DNA of 64,000 bases. Origin: CAVQJU01 sp963755195. Lineage in GTDB: Bacteria > Acidobacteriota > Vicinamibacteria > Vicinamibacterales > CAVVIG01. Shown here one piece after another: positions 37,944 to 47,929 of the stretch. Location: positions 1,673,094 to 1,737,093 of the forward strand of contig CAVWIZ010000002.1 of NCBI GenBank assembly GCA_963755195.1, in the 5' to 3' direction. The notes under the pieces are model-generated. The model ran no database searches. It was not told where the DNA came from and saw only the letters and a list, made by a program, of their open reading frames with translations. Each line of letters begins with the position of its first letter. The first letter of the stretch is position 1. Position numbers and translations under genes: made by a program.

Positions 37944-38342
37944 CTATTTTGCTCCGCTCTTGGGTCGGTGGCCTGTCACCGCAAACGCGATGAAGCCACC
38001 GACGGCTACAGCCACCGCGGCCCCGACGCGCAGGAGCGCGGGGTCCTGCATCGCCTCCCATTCGAGTATTGCTCGCGCGCGATCGGGTCCGAAGAGCGTC
38101 GCTGCGAGTCCTTGCATGCACATCACGGTTCCCAACGCACGCAGAGTCTTTGGCGCCCGAGAGGCCGGGGCACCCAGGATCACCACGAGCCCCGTGGCAA
38201 CGCGCACCGCGCCGGCCGCATAGAGTCCCACGGGCGTCGCGAAGTACAGCCGTCGAACCGTCGTCATGCTGTCGGGCGAAACGAGGCCCACCATGCCGAC
38301 GACGATGGTGAAGAGAGCGACGAGTAACGCTGCCGAGCTCAT
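37944..38342 (-). CDS. Small membrane protein, unknown
   Basis: 132 residues starting MSSAALLVALFTIVVGMVGL, with four predicted helices (GLYAAGAVRVATGLVVILGA, ALGTVMCMQGLAATLFGP, LRVGAAVAVAVGGFIAFAVTG) and a short tail RPKSGAK. The frame is clean. The protein contains RVATGLVVILGAPASRAPKT and LEWEAMQDPALLRVG, suggestive of a conserved family in this phylum, but I cannot name it. Its start is followed within 50 bases by the MITE-like copy C. Confidence 0.6.
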   Translation of the reverse strand: MSSAALLVALFTIVVGMVGLVSPDSMTTVRRLYFATPVGLYAAGAVRVATGLVVILGAPASRAPKTLRALGTVMCMQGLAATLFGPDRARAILEWEAMQDPALLRVGAAVAVAVGGFIAFAVTGHRPKSGAK

Positions 38343-38389
38343 GCCTTCTCCTTATAGCCGCGGGCGGAGTCGCTACTTGCGAGGGTTCC

Positions 38390-38709
38390 GCCTTTCGACA
38401 GGCTCAGGGCAGGCGGCGAACCGTCAAGGCGCGGCCGGACTTGATCACATCAACTGCGGACCGCAGGTCCTCATCGCGGCGATCACGGTCACCGCGATCC
38501 GAAATGTTCTGATCACCACCGACGTTGATCACGCGTGACGGATGTCGTCCTGATAACCCCTTGATCGCCGCGGCGGCAACTTGCGCGAGGCGCTGGAAGG
38601 AAGCTCGGCGCAGCCGAGCCGCCGAGCGCTGTAAACAAAGCCCCGGAGGAACGCCGTTTCCGGCGCGGCTTGCCGGTTAGCGGGCTGCCCTGAGCCTGTC
38701 GAAGGGCGC
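38390..38709. mobile_element. MITE-like element, complete copy C (opposite orientation)
   Basis: 320 bases bounded by CCTTTCGACAGGCTCAGGGC on the left and GCCTGTCGAAGGGCG on the right. Read in reverse complement it aligns with copies A and B (GGGGCTTTGTTTACAGCGCT, CGGCTGCGCCGAGCTTCC) and also carries the TGCGGACCGCAGGTCCTCAT and GATCACGGTCACCGCGATC blocks. No ORF is supported. Confidence 0.8.
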
Positions 38710-38710
38710 G

Positions 38711-39094
38711 CTAGCCCGCGAAAACTCCGTATCCCAGGAGACCGGCAATGCCCAGGAGGCCGACGCCCGCCACCTGGAACTCCCGGGACCGCTCCGCGGA
38801 AACCCGCGCCATCATTTTCAACCCCAGTTGCGGCAGGCAGAAGCGAATCAGGCTCTTGATGAGGAACGCCCATCCCAGAAGCGTGAGCACGACAGGTATT
38901 CCGGACCACACGTTGTGGAACGCAATGATCGCGGCTGCCAGTGGCAGATGCAGAAACCCGTCCGCGAAAGCGCCGGGTTCCCCCTTGCCTCGCAGGAGGA
39001 TGAAGTACGCCACCCAGGCCTTTGGTTGCACGAGGTGCGAGAGACCAATGACCGCGAACAGAATGACGGCCATGACTTCAATAGATCGCTCCAT
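38711..39094 (-). CDS. Small membrane protein, unknown
   Basis: 127 residues starting MERSIEVMAVILFAVIGLSH. Three or four helices (AAAIIAFHNVWSGIPVVLTL, LLGWAFLIKSLIRFC, GVGLLGIAGLLGYGVFAG). The ATG overlaps the last base of the upstream acyltransferase stop (TGATG), so the two genes are coupled. The stop is beside MITE copy C. Function not recognised. Confidence 0.62.
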   Translation of the reverse strand: MERSIEVMAVILFAVIGLSHLVQPKAWVAYFILLRGKGEPGAFADGFLHLPLAAAIIAFHNVWSGIPVVLTLLGWAFLIKSLIRFCLPQLGLKMMARVSAERSREFQVAGVGLLGIAGLLGYGVFAG

Positions 39095-40053
39095 CAGACT
39101 CCTCCACCGTGTAACACGCGCGTCGCTTGTGGAAAGTTGTGCTCGTCGCCATACACGCCGCGGTACGACGAAGGCAGGACTTCAGCAATCGCGAGGCCTA
39201 TCGCGTCCATCACGACGCGTCGATCGCCATCAGCGTGTGCCAGCAACGCGTCGGCTTCGAGCGGGCGGCCAATCGTGATGACCACGCGGGCCGGCCTGAT
39301 GGAGTCCTGACCCACTGGAAACAGATCCTCGGTGCCGACGAGTCCGACCGGGACGACCCACGTGCCGGGAAGATCCAGATAGCGGGCCGCGCCTGTCAGC
39401 ATTGTCTGCATGCCGTACGTCCGGCTTCGTGTGCCTTCAGCGAACAGCATCAGGGCATCCCCGGCCTTCAGTCGCTCATAGGCGGCTTCGATGGACTGCC
39501 GCGCCGCTCGTGCCACCTCCCGTGCACTCAGCACGGCCTCTTCGGTGGACACCTCGGTGCTCTGCGGCACTTTGATCGTCCCGAAGCACAGGCTCGAAAA
39601 ACGGCGCTGACGACTCGTGAACACCTTCGGGCCGGCGATCGCCGTGAGGCGATTGGCAAGTGGCGCATTGCCAGACCGCTGAAGCAGGATCTCGATGAGA
39701 TTCGCATCCGCGTACGAGAGGTGATTGGCGCAGATGGTCAGCGGCGCGTTCGGTATCTTTGCCAGGTGCTCGGTCCCGAGGAGCGCCGAATCCGGTCGCA
39801 ACAGCTTGTCGGCGAGCAGATGGTGAATCCGCTGCGCCAATGGATCTCTCGGGTAATAGCCCCAGCCGTTATCGACGGTGAGGCGCTCTTTCAGGCGGAG
39901 CAGCGCCTCCGGTCCGGATTGGTCGATTTCGCGTTCGAGGGCGGCACGAATATCCGCAAGCGTGAGCAGATCGTGACCAGCAAGAAACTCTAGGATGGCG
40001 GCGATCAGCGCCTCTCTTGTCGAGCCGTTGGACTGCGTCTCCACGGAAGCCAT
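39094..40053 (-). CDS. PlsC-type 1-acylglycerol-3-phosphate acyltransferase-like protein
   Basis: 319 residues. The glycerolipid acyltransferase signature is complete: block I NHLSYADAN (H-x4-D catalytic dyad), block III LFAEGTRSRTYG, and block IV PVGLVGTEDLFPVG. An N-terminal ~85-residue extension (LAALIRAALEREIDQSGPEA-like helices, LKERLTVDNGWGYYPRDP) is not part of plain PlsC. No clear signal or long helix; probably a peripheral membrane enzyme transferring acyl chains from CoA or ACP to a lyso-lipid, with the exact acceptor unknown. Coupled to a small membrane gene downstream. The frame is clean. Confidence 0.82.
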   Translation of the reverse strand: MASVETQSNGSTREALIAAILEFLAGHDLLTLADIRAALEREIDQSGPEALLRLKERLTVDNGWGYYPRDPLAQRIHHLLADKLLRPDSALLGTEHLAKIPNAPLTICANHLSYADANLIEILLQRSGNAPLANRLTAIAGPKVFTSRQRRFSSLCFGTIKVPQSTEVSTEEAVLSAREVARAARQSIEAAYERLKAGDALMLFAEGTRSRTYGMQTMLTGAARYLDLPGTWVVPVGLVGTEDLFPVGQDSIRPARVVITIGRPLEADALLAHADGDRRVVMDAIGLAIAEVLPSSYRGVYGDEHNFPQATRVLHGGGV

Positions 40054-40074
40054 CCAACTTGTCCTATGGTCGCT

Positions 40075-40587
40075 TCACAGAGGCCGAGGCGTGGCGGGGA
40101 CCTTGCCGGAGCGGACGCCCACGAACACCAGCGTGGCCGCGCCCGCCATGATGGCCATGTCCGCGACGTTGAAAATCCCCGTGCGAATCGGACCAACGCC
40201 GACATTCATGAAGTCGACGACGCTGCCCCACACGACGCGGTCCGCGAGATTGGACGCGCCGCCGGCCACAAACAGCGCCACACCCGCGAGAGCGAGCCCG
40301 GTCCAGCGCCGTCGAATGGCCGTGACGACCAACGCAGACAGGAGCAGTGCGTTGCCAACGGTGAAGAGGCTCGTCCGGACCTCGACCGGCCAGCTGCCTC
40401 CGAGGCCCAGGAACGCGCCGGAGTTCTCGGCGTACTCGAGGCGAACCGTATCCGCCATGAACGATCGCGCGCGGCCGTCGGCGAGCGCCGCAGCCGCAAG
40501 ATGTTTGGTCACGCGATCGCAGCCGACAGTCGCCAGAATGAGCATCAGCAGCGCGAGTCTCTTCGCTACTTGCGCCACATCAGGCAC
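40075..40587 (-). CDS. lspA: Lipoprotein signal peptidase (LspA)
   Basis: 170 residues with the LspA architecture: CDRVTKHLAA (box A, catalytic-region Asp), RLEYAENSGAFLGLGG (the ENSGAF box), AGGASNLADRV (box C, catalytic Asp) and VDFMNVGVG plus FNVADMAIM (box D/E, second catalytic Asp). Four membrane helices are predicted. It removes signal peptides of prolipoproteins after lipid attachment; the window encodes several lipobox proteins. The frame is clean and the length is normal. Confidence 0.93.
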   Translation of the reverse strand: MPDVAQVAKRLALLMLILATVGCDRVTKHLAAAALADGRARSFMADTVRLEYAENSGAFLGLGGSWPVEVRTSLFTVGNALLLSALVVTAIRRRWTGLALAGVALFVAGGASNLADRVVWGSVVDFMNVGVGPIRTGIFNVADMAIMAGAATLVFVGVRSGKVPATPRPL

Positions 40588-40635
40588 ACGATCGCAGGCC
40601 GTTGAAGCTGGCTCAATTTCAGAGCGCCGACGCAG

Positions 40636-41922
40636 CTACTTCGCTTTTCGTTCGTTGGGGTCGCCCGCCGTCTTGGGATCGGGCCTGCCGAATTTCGCGG
40701 CGTCGATCGCGACGTTCGGCTCATAACCCGTCAGCGTCCAGTCGTCGCGTTCGCTCACCCACGCATAGCCGAACTTGAACGGCATCTTCACGCCCGCGAC
40801 GTCGCGGTAGTCGTCGTAGTCCACCTGCGTCGGGATGCGGCCCACCATCGTGTTTGCATAGCGGATGTAACGCTTGAGCAGGCCCGTCTTCTTGTCGAAG
40901 TACAGCGTGCCGATCATGCCGGTGGGGCTGTTGCCCTGCACGACGTCCACGTCGACGCCGTCAATCGACGTCGGATAGCTGACGCGCCAGTTGGTGAAGA
41001 AGGATCGGATCTTCCACGGAAACGCCATCACCGCATCGAACTTCGCGCCTTCGAGAAGCGTGGCCGTCAGCGGGTACTGCGGCGTCACCGTGAGCGGCAG
41101 CTGCCACCACGCCGTGGTGCCATCGAAGGCCCTGACGACGTCGCCTTCCTGCTGGTGGACGAACGTCACCGCTTGACCCGTGGCCTTCGCGTAGATTTCC
41201 GCCGGATTCCCTTCTCCGACCTCACCGAACAGCAGGCTCTTGCCCCTGGCCGTGTAGCTCGTCAGCGCATTCAGGCGCGCGGCACCGCCGGACGCCTGAA
41301 TGAACTTGTCGAACACCTGATCGACCGTCGGTCCACCCGACGTGGCCCGCGGAAGCAGATCGGGCGGCACCACGATGGCGTCTCCGTAGGCGAAATCCAG
41401 AGGCGGCGTGACCGACGGACGCAATTGACCGCGGTGGCAGGTCCAGCACGTGACAACCTGGCGTCCCTGGAAGCTCTGGCGGTTGATGTTCTGCACCATC
41501 GCGATCATGGTGCGGGCGGTCCTCTTCAGCGCCGTCTGCGGCGACCCCGTGTCGTCCTCCCACTTCGGATTGGTTGTGCCGGCGCCTGTGTGACAGTTGC
41601 CGCAGCACAGGCTCAACGACGTCGTGAACACGCCCATCGTCCCCATGAACTCGTCGACGGGAATGCCCTTGAGCAGCTGGACGTTCTTGAAGACCGCTTC
41701 GGACATTTGCGGCGTCGCGCCAGATGCTGTCCCCTGGGCTCCCTGCGCCTGGCCTGCGGCCGCCTTGAAACTACCGGCGAGATGGAGGGGAATCGCCGTG
41801 CCCGGCGCGATCGTGTGATGCGATTGAGGGGAGGAAACATGTGATGCGAACGCAATACTGGTCAGCCACGCCACCGTCAACGTCGTGACTGTAAAGAGCA
41901 GTCCTTTCGACCAGAGCCTCAT
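40636..41922 (-). CDS. Reaction-centre-cytochrome-type c-type cytochrome with lipoprotein-like C-domain
   Basis: 428 residues. Signal segment MRLWSKGLLFTVTTLTVAWL. Two haem motifs: LCCGNCHTGAG (CxxCH at ~104) and VTCWTCHRGQLRPS (~155), in the pattern of the photosynthetic reaction-centre cytochrome c family, of which Acidobacteriota have dihaem relatives with no photosynthesis. Residues ~200-428 form a beta-rich domain (TARGKSLLFGEVGEGNPAEI, YFDKKTGLLKRYIRYANTMV, DYDDYRDVAGVKMPFKFGYA) resembling outer-membrane lipoprotein carriers. The ATG at 41922 has an AGGAGG ribosome site. It follows actD by 18 bases, in the slot where a cytochrome subunit often sits in alternative complex III operons. 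The frame is clean. Confidence 0.82.
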   Translation of the reverse strand: MRLWSKGLLFTVTTLTVAWLTSIAFASHVSSPQSHHTIAPGTAIPLHLAGSFKAAAGQAQGAQGTASGATPQMSEAVFKNVQLLKGIPVDEFMGTMGVFTTSLSLCCGNCHTGAGTTNPKWEDDTGSPQTALKRTARTMIAMVQNINRQSFQGRQVVTCWTCHRGQLRPSVTPPLDFAYGDAIVVPPDLLPRATSGGPTVDQVFDKFIQASGGAARLNALTSYTARGKSLLFGEVGEGNPAEIYAKATGQAVTFVHQQEGDVVRAFDGTTAWWQLPLTVTPQYPLTATLLEGAKFDAVMAFPWKIRSFFTNWRVSYPTSIDGVDVDVVQGNSPTGMIGTLYFDKKTGLLKRYIRYANTMVGRIPTQVDYDDYRDVAGVKMPFKFGYAWVSERDDWTLTGYEPNVAIDAAKFGRPDPKTAGDPNERKAK

Positions 41923-41940
41923 GAATGTCCTCCTCGGCTA

Positions 41941-42460
41941 TCAAACCACGTCGGCCGTCTTGACAGCAACGGGCGCTCCGAGCGGCCTCGAGCGCTCCGC
42001 GGATGACGTCTGCCGATTGTCCGGCAGGGAGAGGCACGCCGACGAGGATCTTGCCGTCCGATACTGCAGGATCGTAGAGCGCGCGCTTGAGCGACGCCGG
42101 CAGGCGCGCGGCCACGAGCAGCGAGCCCACGGTGGTCAGGATCGCGCCGAGCATGGTCAGCTCGAACGTAATGACGATGTTGGGCCACCACGCCACGATC
42201 GGCATCCCACCGGTCACGAGCGGCCACGCGCGCTCGGTCCCGCTCGTCAGCAGCGCACCGAAGACGAGTCCGACGACGCCGCCAACACCGGCCAGCCGGA
42301 AGAGCGTCAGCGACTTGTCGCGTTCGCTGAACTCGAAGGCCTCGAACGGCTCGGCCGAGATGACGGTGATTTCCCGTTCGTCCACGCCCGCGCGCCGCAG
42401 CGCGGTGAACGCGCGCTGCGCGCCGTCGGGCTCGTCGTACAGGCCGTACATCGCGGTCAT
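41941..42460 (-). CDS. actD: ActD, alternative complex III membrane subunit (DUF3341; frameshifted near end)
   Basis: About 172 residues starting MTAMYGLYDEPDGAQRAFTA, the DUF3341 opening, with EREITVISAEPFEAFEF, then two membrane helices (AGVGGVVGLVFGALLTSG and ELTMLGAILTTVGSLLVAA) and a tail GKILVGVPLPAGQSADVIRG. The open frame runs on to 41771, but removing one base near 41985 gives APVAVKTADVV with a stop at 41941. ActD is a small membrane subunit of alternative complex III, which oxidises menaquinol or ubiquinol. Start overlaps the corrected ActC stop (ATGA). Confidence 0.85.
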
Positions 42461-43808
42461 GGGTGGGTCCTCCACAACGTCGCCGCTTCGTCGGGCGTCT
42501 CGGTGCGGCTCCGTGAGCTCAGGCTGCTCGCCCACCTTGAGCTCCCAGATCGAAATGATCGGGACGAACTTCGAAAAGAGCGTGTAGAGCAGGCCCATCG
42601 CGCCGAACGTCGAAATCAGGAGCAGGATTTCCGGCAGCCGCGGCCGGTACGACCCCCACGAGTACGCCAGATACTTGTGACTGAGCGACGGCACGATGAT
42701 GAGGAACCGCTCGAGCCACATGCCGACCACGACGGTGCACGAGGCGATGACGCAGCCGGTGATCGTTCGGAGCTTCTTGATCGACAGGATCGCGAACGGA
42801 ATCACGAAGATTGCAGACCACCATCGTCCAGTAGAGCGGCGCGTAGGCCCCGCTCTGCGTTTGCCAGAACACGGCCATTTCGGACGGCTCGTTGCCGTAC
42901 CAGGTCGTGAGCCGCTCGGCGAAGACGAAGTAGCCCCACAGCAGACACATCATCAGCAGGAGCTTCCCGAGATTCTCGAAGTGCACCGGGTGCAGGTATT
43001 CCTCGAGGTGCAGGAACTTCCGCAACGCGGCCATGGCGATGATGAGCGCGGCGATGCCGCTGAAGATGGCGCCGGCGACAAAGTACGGGCCGAAGATCGT
43101 CGAGTGCCACATCGGAACGGGGGCCATCGAGAAGTCGAACGAGACGATCGTGTGCACGGACACGGCGACCGGAATGATGGCGATCGCCATGATCTGCATG
43201 GCGGTTTCGAGCCGGTGCCACTGCTTCGTCGTTCCCCGCCAGCCGAGCGCCAGCGCGCCGTAAACCTTGCGGCGAAGGCCGGTGGTCTTGTCGCGGACCA
43301 ATGCGAAATCCGGAATGGTCGGCAGGTAGAGGAAAAGCAAGCTTCCCGTCAGATAAGTCGAGATGGCGAAAAAGTCCCACACGAGCGGCGATCGGAAGTT
43401 CGGCCAGATTTGCCGTTCGTTCGGGTACGGCATGAGCCAGAAGAACAGCCAGGGCCGGCCGAGATGGACGATGGGAAACATCGCGCCGATCATCAGCGCG
43501 AACGCGGTAATGACTTCGGCGCAGCGGGTCACGGGCCGCCGCCACCCCGCGTTGACGAGCCGCAGAATTGCCGAGATGAGCGTCCCGGCGTGACTGATGC
43601 CGATCCAGAACACGAAGTTCGTGATGTCGAACGCCCAGAACACGGGCCAGTTGAGGCCCCAGACGCCGATTCCGTTGTTCACCTGGTAGGCGAACGATCC
43701 GATACCGAGCAGGACGACCCCGAAGAGAATAACGACGACGGCGTAGAAGCGCCACGACGTCGTCAGCAGCGGACGAAGCAGGTCGTCGGTGATATTTCGC
43801 GCCGTCAT
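42457..43808 (-). CDS. actC: ActC, NrfD/PsrC-like integral subunit (frameshifted)
   Basis: About 450 residues, ten predicted helices, starting MTARNITDDLLRPLLTTSWR. NrfD/PsrC-type quinol-binding membrane protein: NWPVFWAFDITNFVFWIGIS, GTLISAILRLVNAGWRRPVT, ALMIGAMFPIVHLGRPWLFF, AVSVHTIVSFDFSMAPVPMW, LLMMCLLWGYFVFAERLTTW, IGWLYTLF-like end MGLLYTLFSKFVPIISIWEL. One extra base near 42810 moves the last ~115 residues (VIPFAILSIKKLRTITGCV) to another frame. Another in the tail is needed to separate it from ActD, and the resulting TGA overlaps the ActD ATG. Its role is quinol oxidation and proton movement in alternative complex III. Confidence 0.87.
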
Positions 43809-43812
43809 GACG

Positions 43813-44506
43813 TCATGCCTGGGCCTGCCGCTTGAGGTACGTGATCTTCGGCAGCGTGCCCAGATCTTCGAGGAGCTTCTCGCCGCGGCCCGACCGCGAC
43901 AGCCGCGACACCTGGCTTTCCGGATCGTTCAGATCGCCGAACACGATGGACTTGGCCGGGCACGACTGCGCGCACGCGGGCTTCAGCTCGCCGTCCTTGA
44001 GCTCGCGGTTTTCCGCCTTGGCCGTTTGCTGGCTCGCCTTGATCCGCTGCACGCAGAACGTGCACTTCTCCATCACGCCAACCTCGCGCACCGACACGTC
44101 GGGGTTGAGCTGGAGGTGCAGCGGCTTCTCCCACGAGGGGTTGAAGAAGTTGAAGAACCGGACGTTGTACGGTACACGCGTTGGCGCAGTAGCGCGTCCC
44201 GATGCAGCGGTTGTACACCTGGGCGTTCAGGCCTTCCTCGGTGTGATGGCTGGCGTAGGTCGGGCACACGGGCTCGCACGGCGCCGCGTCGCACTGCTGG
44301 CACAGCACCGGACGGAACTTGAGCCGCGCCTCGGGGAACTCGCCCTCCCAGTACCGCTCGACGCGCAGCCAGTGCATGGCGCGGCCCCGCGCGGCCTCCG
44401 CGTCCCCGACCGTCGGGATGTTGTTCTCGGCATGACATGCCACCACGCAGGCTTCGCACCCCGTGCACGTGTCCAGGTCGACGACCATTCCCCAGCGTGA
44501 TGGCAT
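43813..44506 (-). CDS. actB: ActB2-type 4Fe-4S ferredoxin subunit (frameshifted)
   Basis: About 231 residues. Starts MPSRWGMVVDLDTCTGCEAC, with cysteine clusters TCTGCEACVVACHAENN, LCQQCDAAPCEPVCP, CIGTRYCANACTV, and KCTFCVQRIKASQQ to ACAQSCPAKSIVFG, that is four 4Fe-4S-type sets as in the iron-sulfur half of ActB. The frame breaks near 44170: CANACTV is followed in another frame by VREVGVMEKCTFC. It is separate from the molybdopterin-fold half (44548-46804), whereas in several bacteria the two are fused. Between ActB1 and ActC in order. Confidence 0.85.
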
Positions 44507-44547
44507 ATTCGTTTCTCTCGGCTCGTGCCTCGTGAATGCTCGTCAGC

Positions 44548-46804
44548 TCAACGGTGCGCGTTCGGATGATCGAAGAGCGATCCGGCGTACAGAATCAGTT
44601 TGCCGTTGGGCCCTTCGACCCGTGCGACTTTGACTCGCGTGGCTGCCCACGCAAGAGCGCCGGTTTCAGGCTCCACGGTCGGGGCAAGCACCTTCACTGG
44701 ATTGCTGCCGCGACCACTGGCGTACCGAGTAAACGTGTCGTGCCCCTGCCCGACCGGCATCGCGAGCACGTCGGGCGCGATGCCCGGCGACAGCACCGCG
44801 GGCGCTCGCACCGTGCCATGGGCGGACGCGATTTCGACGATGTCGCCGTCAGCGATGCCGAGCCGCGCGCCGGTTTTCGGATTGATTTCGACCCAGTTGC
44901 TCCACATCGCCGTGGTCATCGGATCGGGCATCTCCTGGAGCCACGGCAGATGCGCGAGCGAACCATCGAGCAGCGCCTGCGACGCGAACGGCAGGAAATG
45001 GAACGGATACTGTGCCGCGTCGCCGTCAAACTCCGCGGCGCGCACCCGGACGGCTGTTGCCGCCTTGCCCTCAGCGTTCTGAACTTTGCCCTTTGCGCTT
45101 TGCCCTTGGTAGCCCTCAGCCCTTAGCCCTTTGCCCTTCAGCTCCAGCCATCCCTGTTTCGCGGCCGTCGCCCAAGCGTCTTCTCCAATCAAGGCCTGCA
45201 GCATCTGATCGAAGGATGTCCACTCCAACGCGGGCTTGAGCGGCTGTTTGAGCTTCGTCGCGACGTCGAGCAGCACGTCCGGTGTCGCGCGCGTCTGGTG
45301 CAGCGGTTTCATGGCCGGGCCGGCCACTGAAATCAACGCGACGCTTGCGCCCGACTCGGGCCGCGCATCGGTCCACGACTCGAGAAAGGAATGATCTGGC
45401 AGGATCAGGTCCGCGAGCACGCTCGTGTCGTCCACGAAACTCGCAAAGCTCACGACGAATGGAACCTTCAGCACCGCGTCGCGCACACGCCAGCCTGGCG
45501 GCGTCGCAAACACCGGGTTGACGTCGTCGAGGAGCAGCGCCTGCACGGGCGATTTCTCGGCGGCCAGAATGTCCGCAGCCACGGTCCGCAACGGGCGCGA
45601 AGGGCGCACGGCAACGGCCGGCTCGGCCTGCGGCATGAACGACAAGCCGCCGGGCGTTTCGACGCTGCCGAGGAGCGCGTTGAGCGCGTTGACCGCCACC
45701 GCCTGGAACAGTCCGTTGACCTGGGCCAGAGGCGCGCCCCGCGATGATGGCCACCGAGGGCCGCTGGTCGGCGAGCTCGTGCGCCAGCCGTTCGACACGC
45801 TTCGCGGTGACGCCGGTCCGCCCTTCGACCTTCTCCGGTGTGTAGTCACCGAGGCCGCGCGACCAACCGTCGATGAGCCCACCGGCGCGGCCAGCGGCGC
45901 CGGCAGGTCGCAGCTTGTCACGGAGGATCACGTGCGCGAGGCCGAGGGCCAGCACACCGTCGGTGCCTGGCTTGATCGGCACCCACTCGTCGGCGCTCGC
46001 GCCGGTGAGCGACATGCGCGATTCCACCTGCACGAACGCGCCGCGAATACCCGGCCGGCCCGTTCGCATGCGGCCGTACGACGCCGTCTGCGCGACGGGC
46101 GTGTTCCACGTCCCGAGGAAGTCGGCGCCAAACGAGATCGCGTAGCGCGCCGCGGCCAGGTCGAATGTCGGCAACTGCTCGCGGCCGAAGCTCAAGAGAT
46201 TCGCTCGCCGCAGGACATCGTCGCCGAACAACTCAAACCGCGTCGGCGGCGGCGCGCCGAAACGCTCGAGAAACAGCGTCGTCAGGTCGTGCCGGGCGCT
46301 CGCTCCGGGTTTCGTCCAGCATGCGAGCGACGCCTGCGCGCCAGACGCCGCGAGCCCGTCCAGACGGCCCACCACTTCGGCAATCGCATCGTCCCAGCTG
46401 ATTGGCTGAAAGTCGCCGCTTCCGCGAGCGCCTCGCCGCTTGAGCGGCTGCGTGATCCGATCGGGGTGGTAGGTGATCTGAATCGCCGCCTGCCCACGGG
46501 GGCACAAGGCGCCCTGGCTGACGGGGTGTGTCGGATTGCCCTCGAGCTTCTTGGCCAGGCTCATCGTGACGACGCCGGCCTGGCCGTTTCGCACGACGTC
46601 GACGTCGCCCTGCATCACGCGGACGGTCGTGCCACAGCCGGCGCGGCAGAGCGGGCACACGCCCGGTTTGATCTCGGCGATCCCAGGCGTCAGGTCTTCA
46701 TCGGGAATGAATCGAATGAGCTGGTGCTCAGGGTTGCCGCAGCTGGCCAGCGTGGCGGCGCCGCCGGTGACGGCTGTCAGCTTGATGAAGTTGCGGCGGT
46801 CCAT
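44548..46804 (-). CDS. actB: ActB1, molybdopterin-oxidoreductase-like subunit (one frameshift)
   Basis: About 750 residues. The ATG at 46804 opens MDRRNFIKLTAVTGGAATLA (twin-arginine-like), then GVCPLCRAGCGTTVRVMQGD and GNPTHPVSQGALCPRGQAAI, the molybdopterin-oxidoreductase pattern; in ActB the cofactor is absent and the domain is structural. The frame changes once near 45745 and resumes GAPLAQVNGLFQAVAVNALN. A striking 25-residue segment rich in Lys/Gly/Glu (KGLRAEGYQGQSAKGKVQNA) at 45060-45145 corresponds to AGGGCAAAGGGCTAAGGGC repeats in the DNA. It sits between ActA (3 bases upstream) and the ferredoxin subunit, as usual. Confidence 0.85.
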
Positions 46805-46806
46805 GG

Positions 46807-47376
46807 CTAGAAGTGACAGGTCAGGCAGTCGTTCGACGCCTGCCGCTCGCGGTGGCAGTCCACGCAGAACCCCATCGAGTGCTTCACGCTGCGCTCGGCC
46901 ACGTCCTGACGCGCGACGTCGCCATGGCAATTGGCACAGTCCACCTTCGCGCGCAGGTGCGGCGCGTGATCAAATCGCACGTGCGTTTCCTGCGTGAAAC
47001 CGTAGACCCGCTGCCACGGGATGTCCACGCCCCGCTTCTGATAGTCCGCGACCTTCTGGATGAGCGGCCGCTCCGTCGCAATCGAGTCGTGGCAAATCAT
47101 GCACGTCTTCACGCTCGGCAGACCGGCGCGCGGGCCCTTGGTCGCCGACTCGTGGCAGTACTCGGTGCACTTGAGCATCGCCTTCTCGACGTGCGTCTGG
47201 TGCGGGAAGGGAATCGGCTGCTCAGCCGCGGGACGGATGCCGAAGAAATCTCGAACGGCCGACGACACCGTCGCGTGTGCCGGAGTAAAGACGTCGGACG
47301 GCGGGGCGTTCGCGGCGGTACACGCGGACGCACACGAGGCGATTCCCAGAACGACCATCCAGCACCGGGCGCGCAT
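46807..47376 (-). CDS. actA: ActA, pentahaem cytochrome c
   Basis: 189 residues with a lipoprotein-like signal (MRARCWMVVLGIASCASAC) and five haem sites: CTEYCH, CMICH, CANCH, CVDCH and CLTCH. The last haem motif is at the very C-terminus (CLTCHF). Five haems and a single N-terminal anchor are what ActA of alternative complex III has; it hands electrons from the B subunit to an oxidase. It is three bases upstream of ActB1. The frame is clean. The first site has three residues between the cysteines (CTEYCH), an unusual but accepted variant in this family. Confidence 0.9.
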   Translation of the reverse strand: MRARCWMVVLGIASCASACTAANAPPSDVFTPAHATVSSAVRDFFGIRPAAEQPIPFPHQTHVEKAMLKCTEYCHESATKGPRAGLPSVKTCMICHDSIATERPLIQKVADYQKRGVDIPWQRVYGFTQETHVRFDHAPHLRAKVDCANCHGDVARQDVAERSVKHSMGFCVDCHRERQASNDCLTCHF

Positions 47377-47385
47377 CCGACGGGG

Positions 47386-47853
47386 CTACTTGGTTTTCGG
47401 AGCGATGCTGTGCAGGTAGTTGACGACGTTCCAGATGTCGGCGTCCATCATCTTGGCTTTCATCGCCTTCATGTCGAACTTGGGCCCGATGCCCTCTTTT
47501 ATGGCCGTGAAGATCTCGCCGTCGGTCTTCCCATGATCCCAGGTGGCGTCGATGAGATTGGGCGGGTGCGTGTCCTTTGGCGCGAGCGCGCCGTTCCCCT
47601 TGGCATCTTCACCGTGACAGAACTTGCAGTATTTCATGTAGGCCGTCTTGCCGGCCTCAATGGATTCGGCCGTCGCCTTGGCCGGATTCTTGAGCTTGGC
47701 CGCCGCGGGATTCTTCTCGGGATTCTTCACGCCCTGCGCGCTGACGGCCACGCCAACGGACACGAGCCACGCCGCCGCGACGGCGAGCATGGCGGCCCTG
47801 GTTACCTGGATCCTTCCCACGAAGTTGCCTCCTGGCCGAGGAAAAGCCGACAA
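47386..47853 (-). CDS. Monohaem cytochrome c
   Basis: 155 residues: an N-terminal membrane/signal segment TRAAMLAVAAAWLVSVGVAV, a Lys/Ala-rich linker (NPEKNPAAAKLKNPAKATAE), one haem motif YCKFCHGEDAKGNG, and a Met-rich end (DMKAMKAKMMDADIWNVVNY) that supplies the axial Met. Probably a periplasmic electron carrier. Ten bases upstream of actA, so it is likely the first or second gene of the alternative complex III operon, where it may stand in for ActE, although it is not in the usual position. Confidence 0.82.
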   Translation of the reverse strand: MSAFPRPGGNFVGRIQVTRAAMLAVAAAWLVSVGVAVSAQGVKNPEKNPAAAKLKNPAKATAESIEAGKTAYMKYCKFCHGEDAKGNGALAPKDTHPPNLIDATWDHGKTDGEIFTAIKEGIGPKFDMKAMKAKMMDADIWNVVNYLHSIAPKTK

Positions 47854-47929
47854 AAACCGTTCTTCACTGCGAACGAATTCTACTGTACTCCCCGCGCCCG
47901 CGTCCTCCGCGCGCTCGTGTTCACCACCC

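Noticed and set aside
41771..42805. A continuous ActC-ActD fusion frame
   Set aside because: A single base shift in the ActC tail gives a TGA that overlaps the ActD ATG, the usual arrangement, and the frame also runs past the true ActD end.
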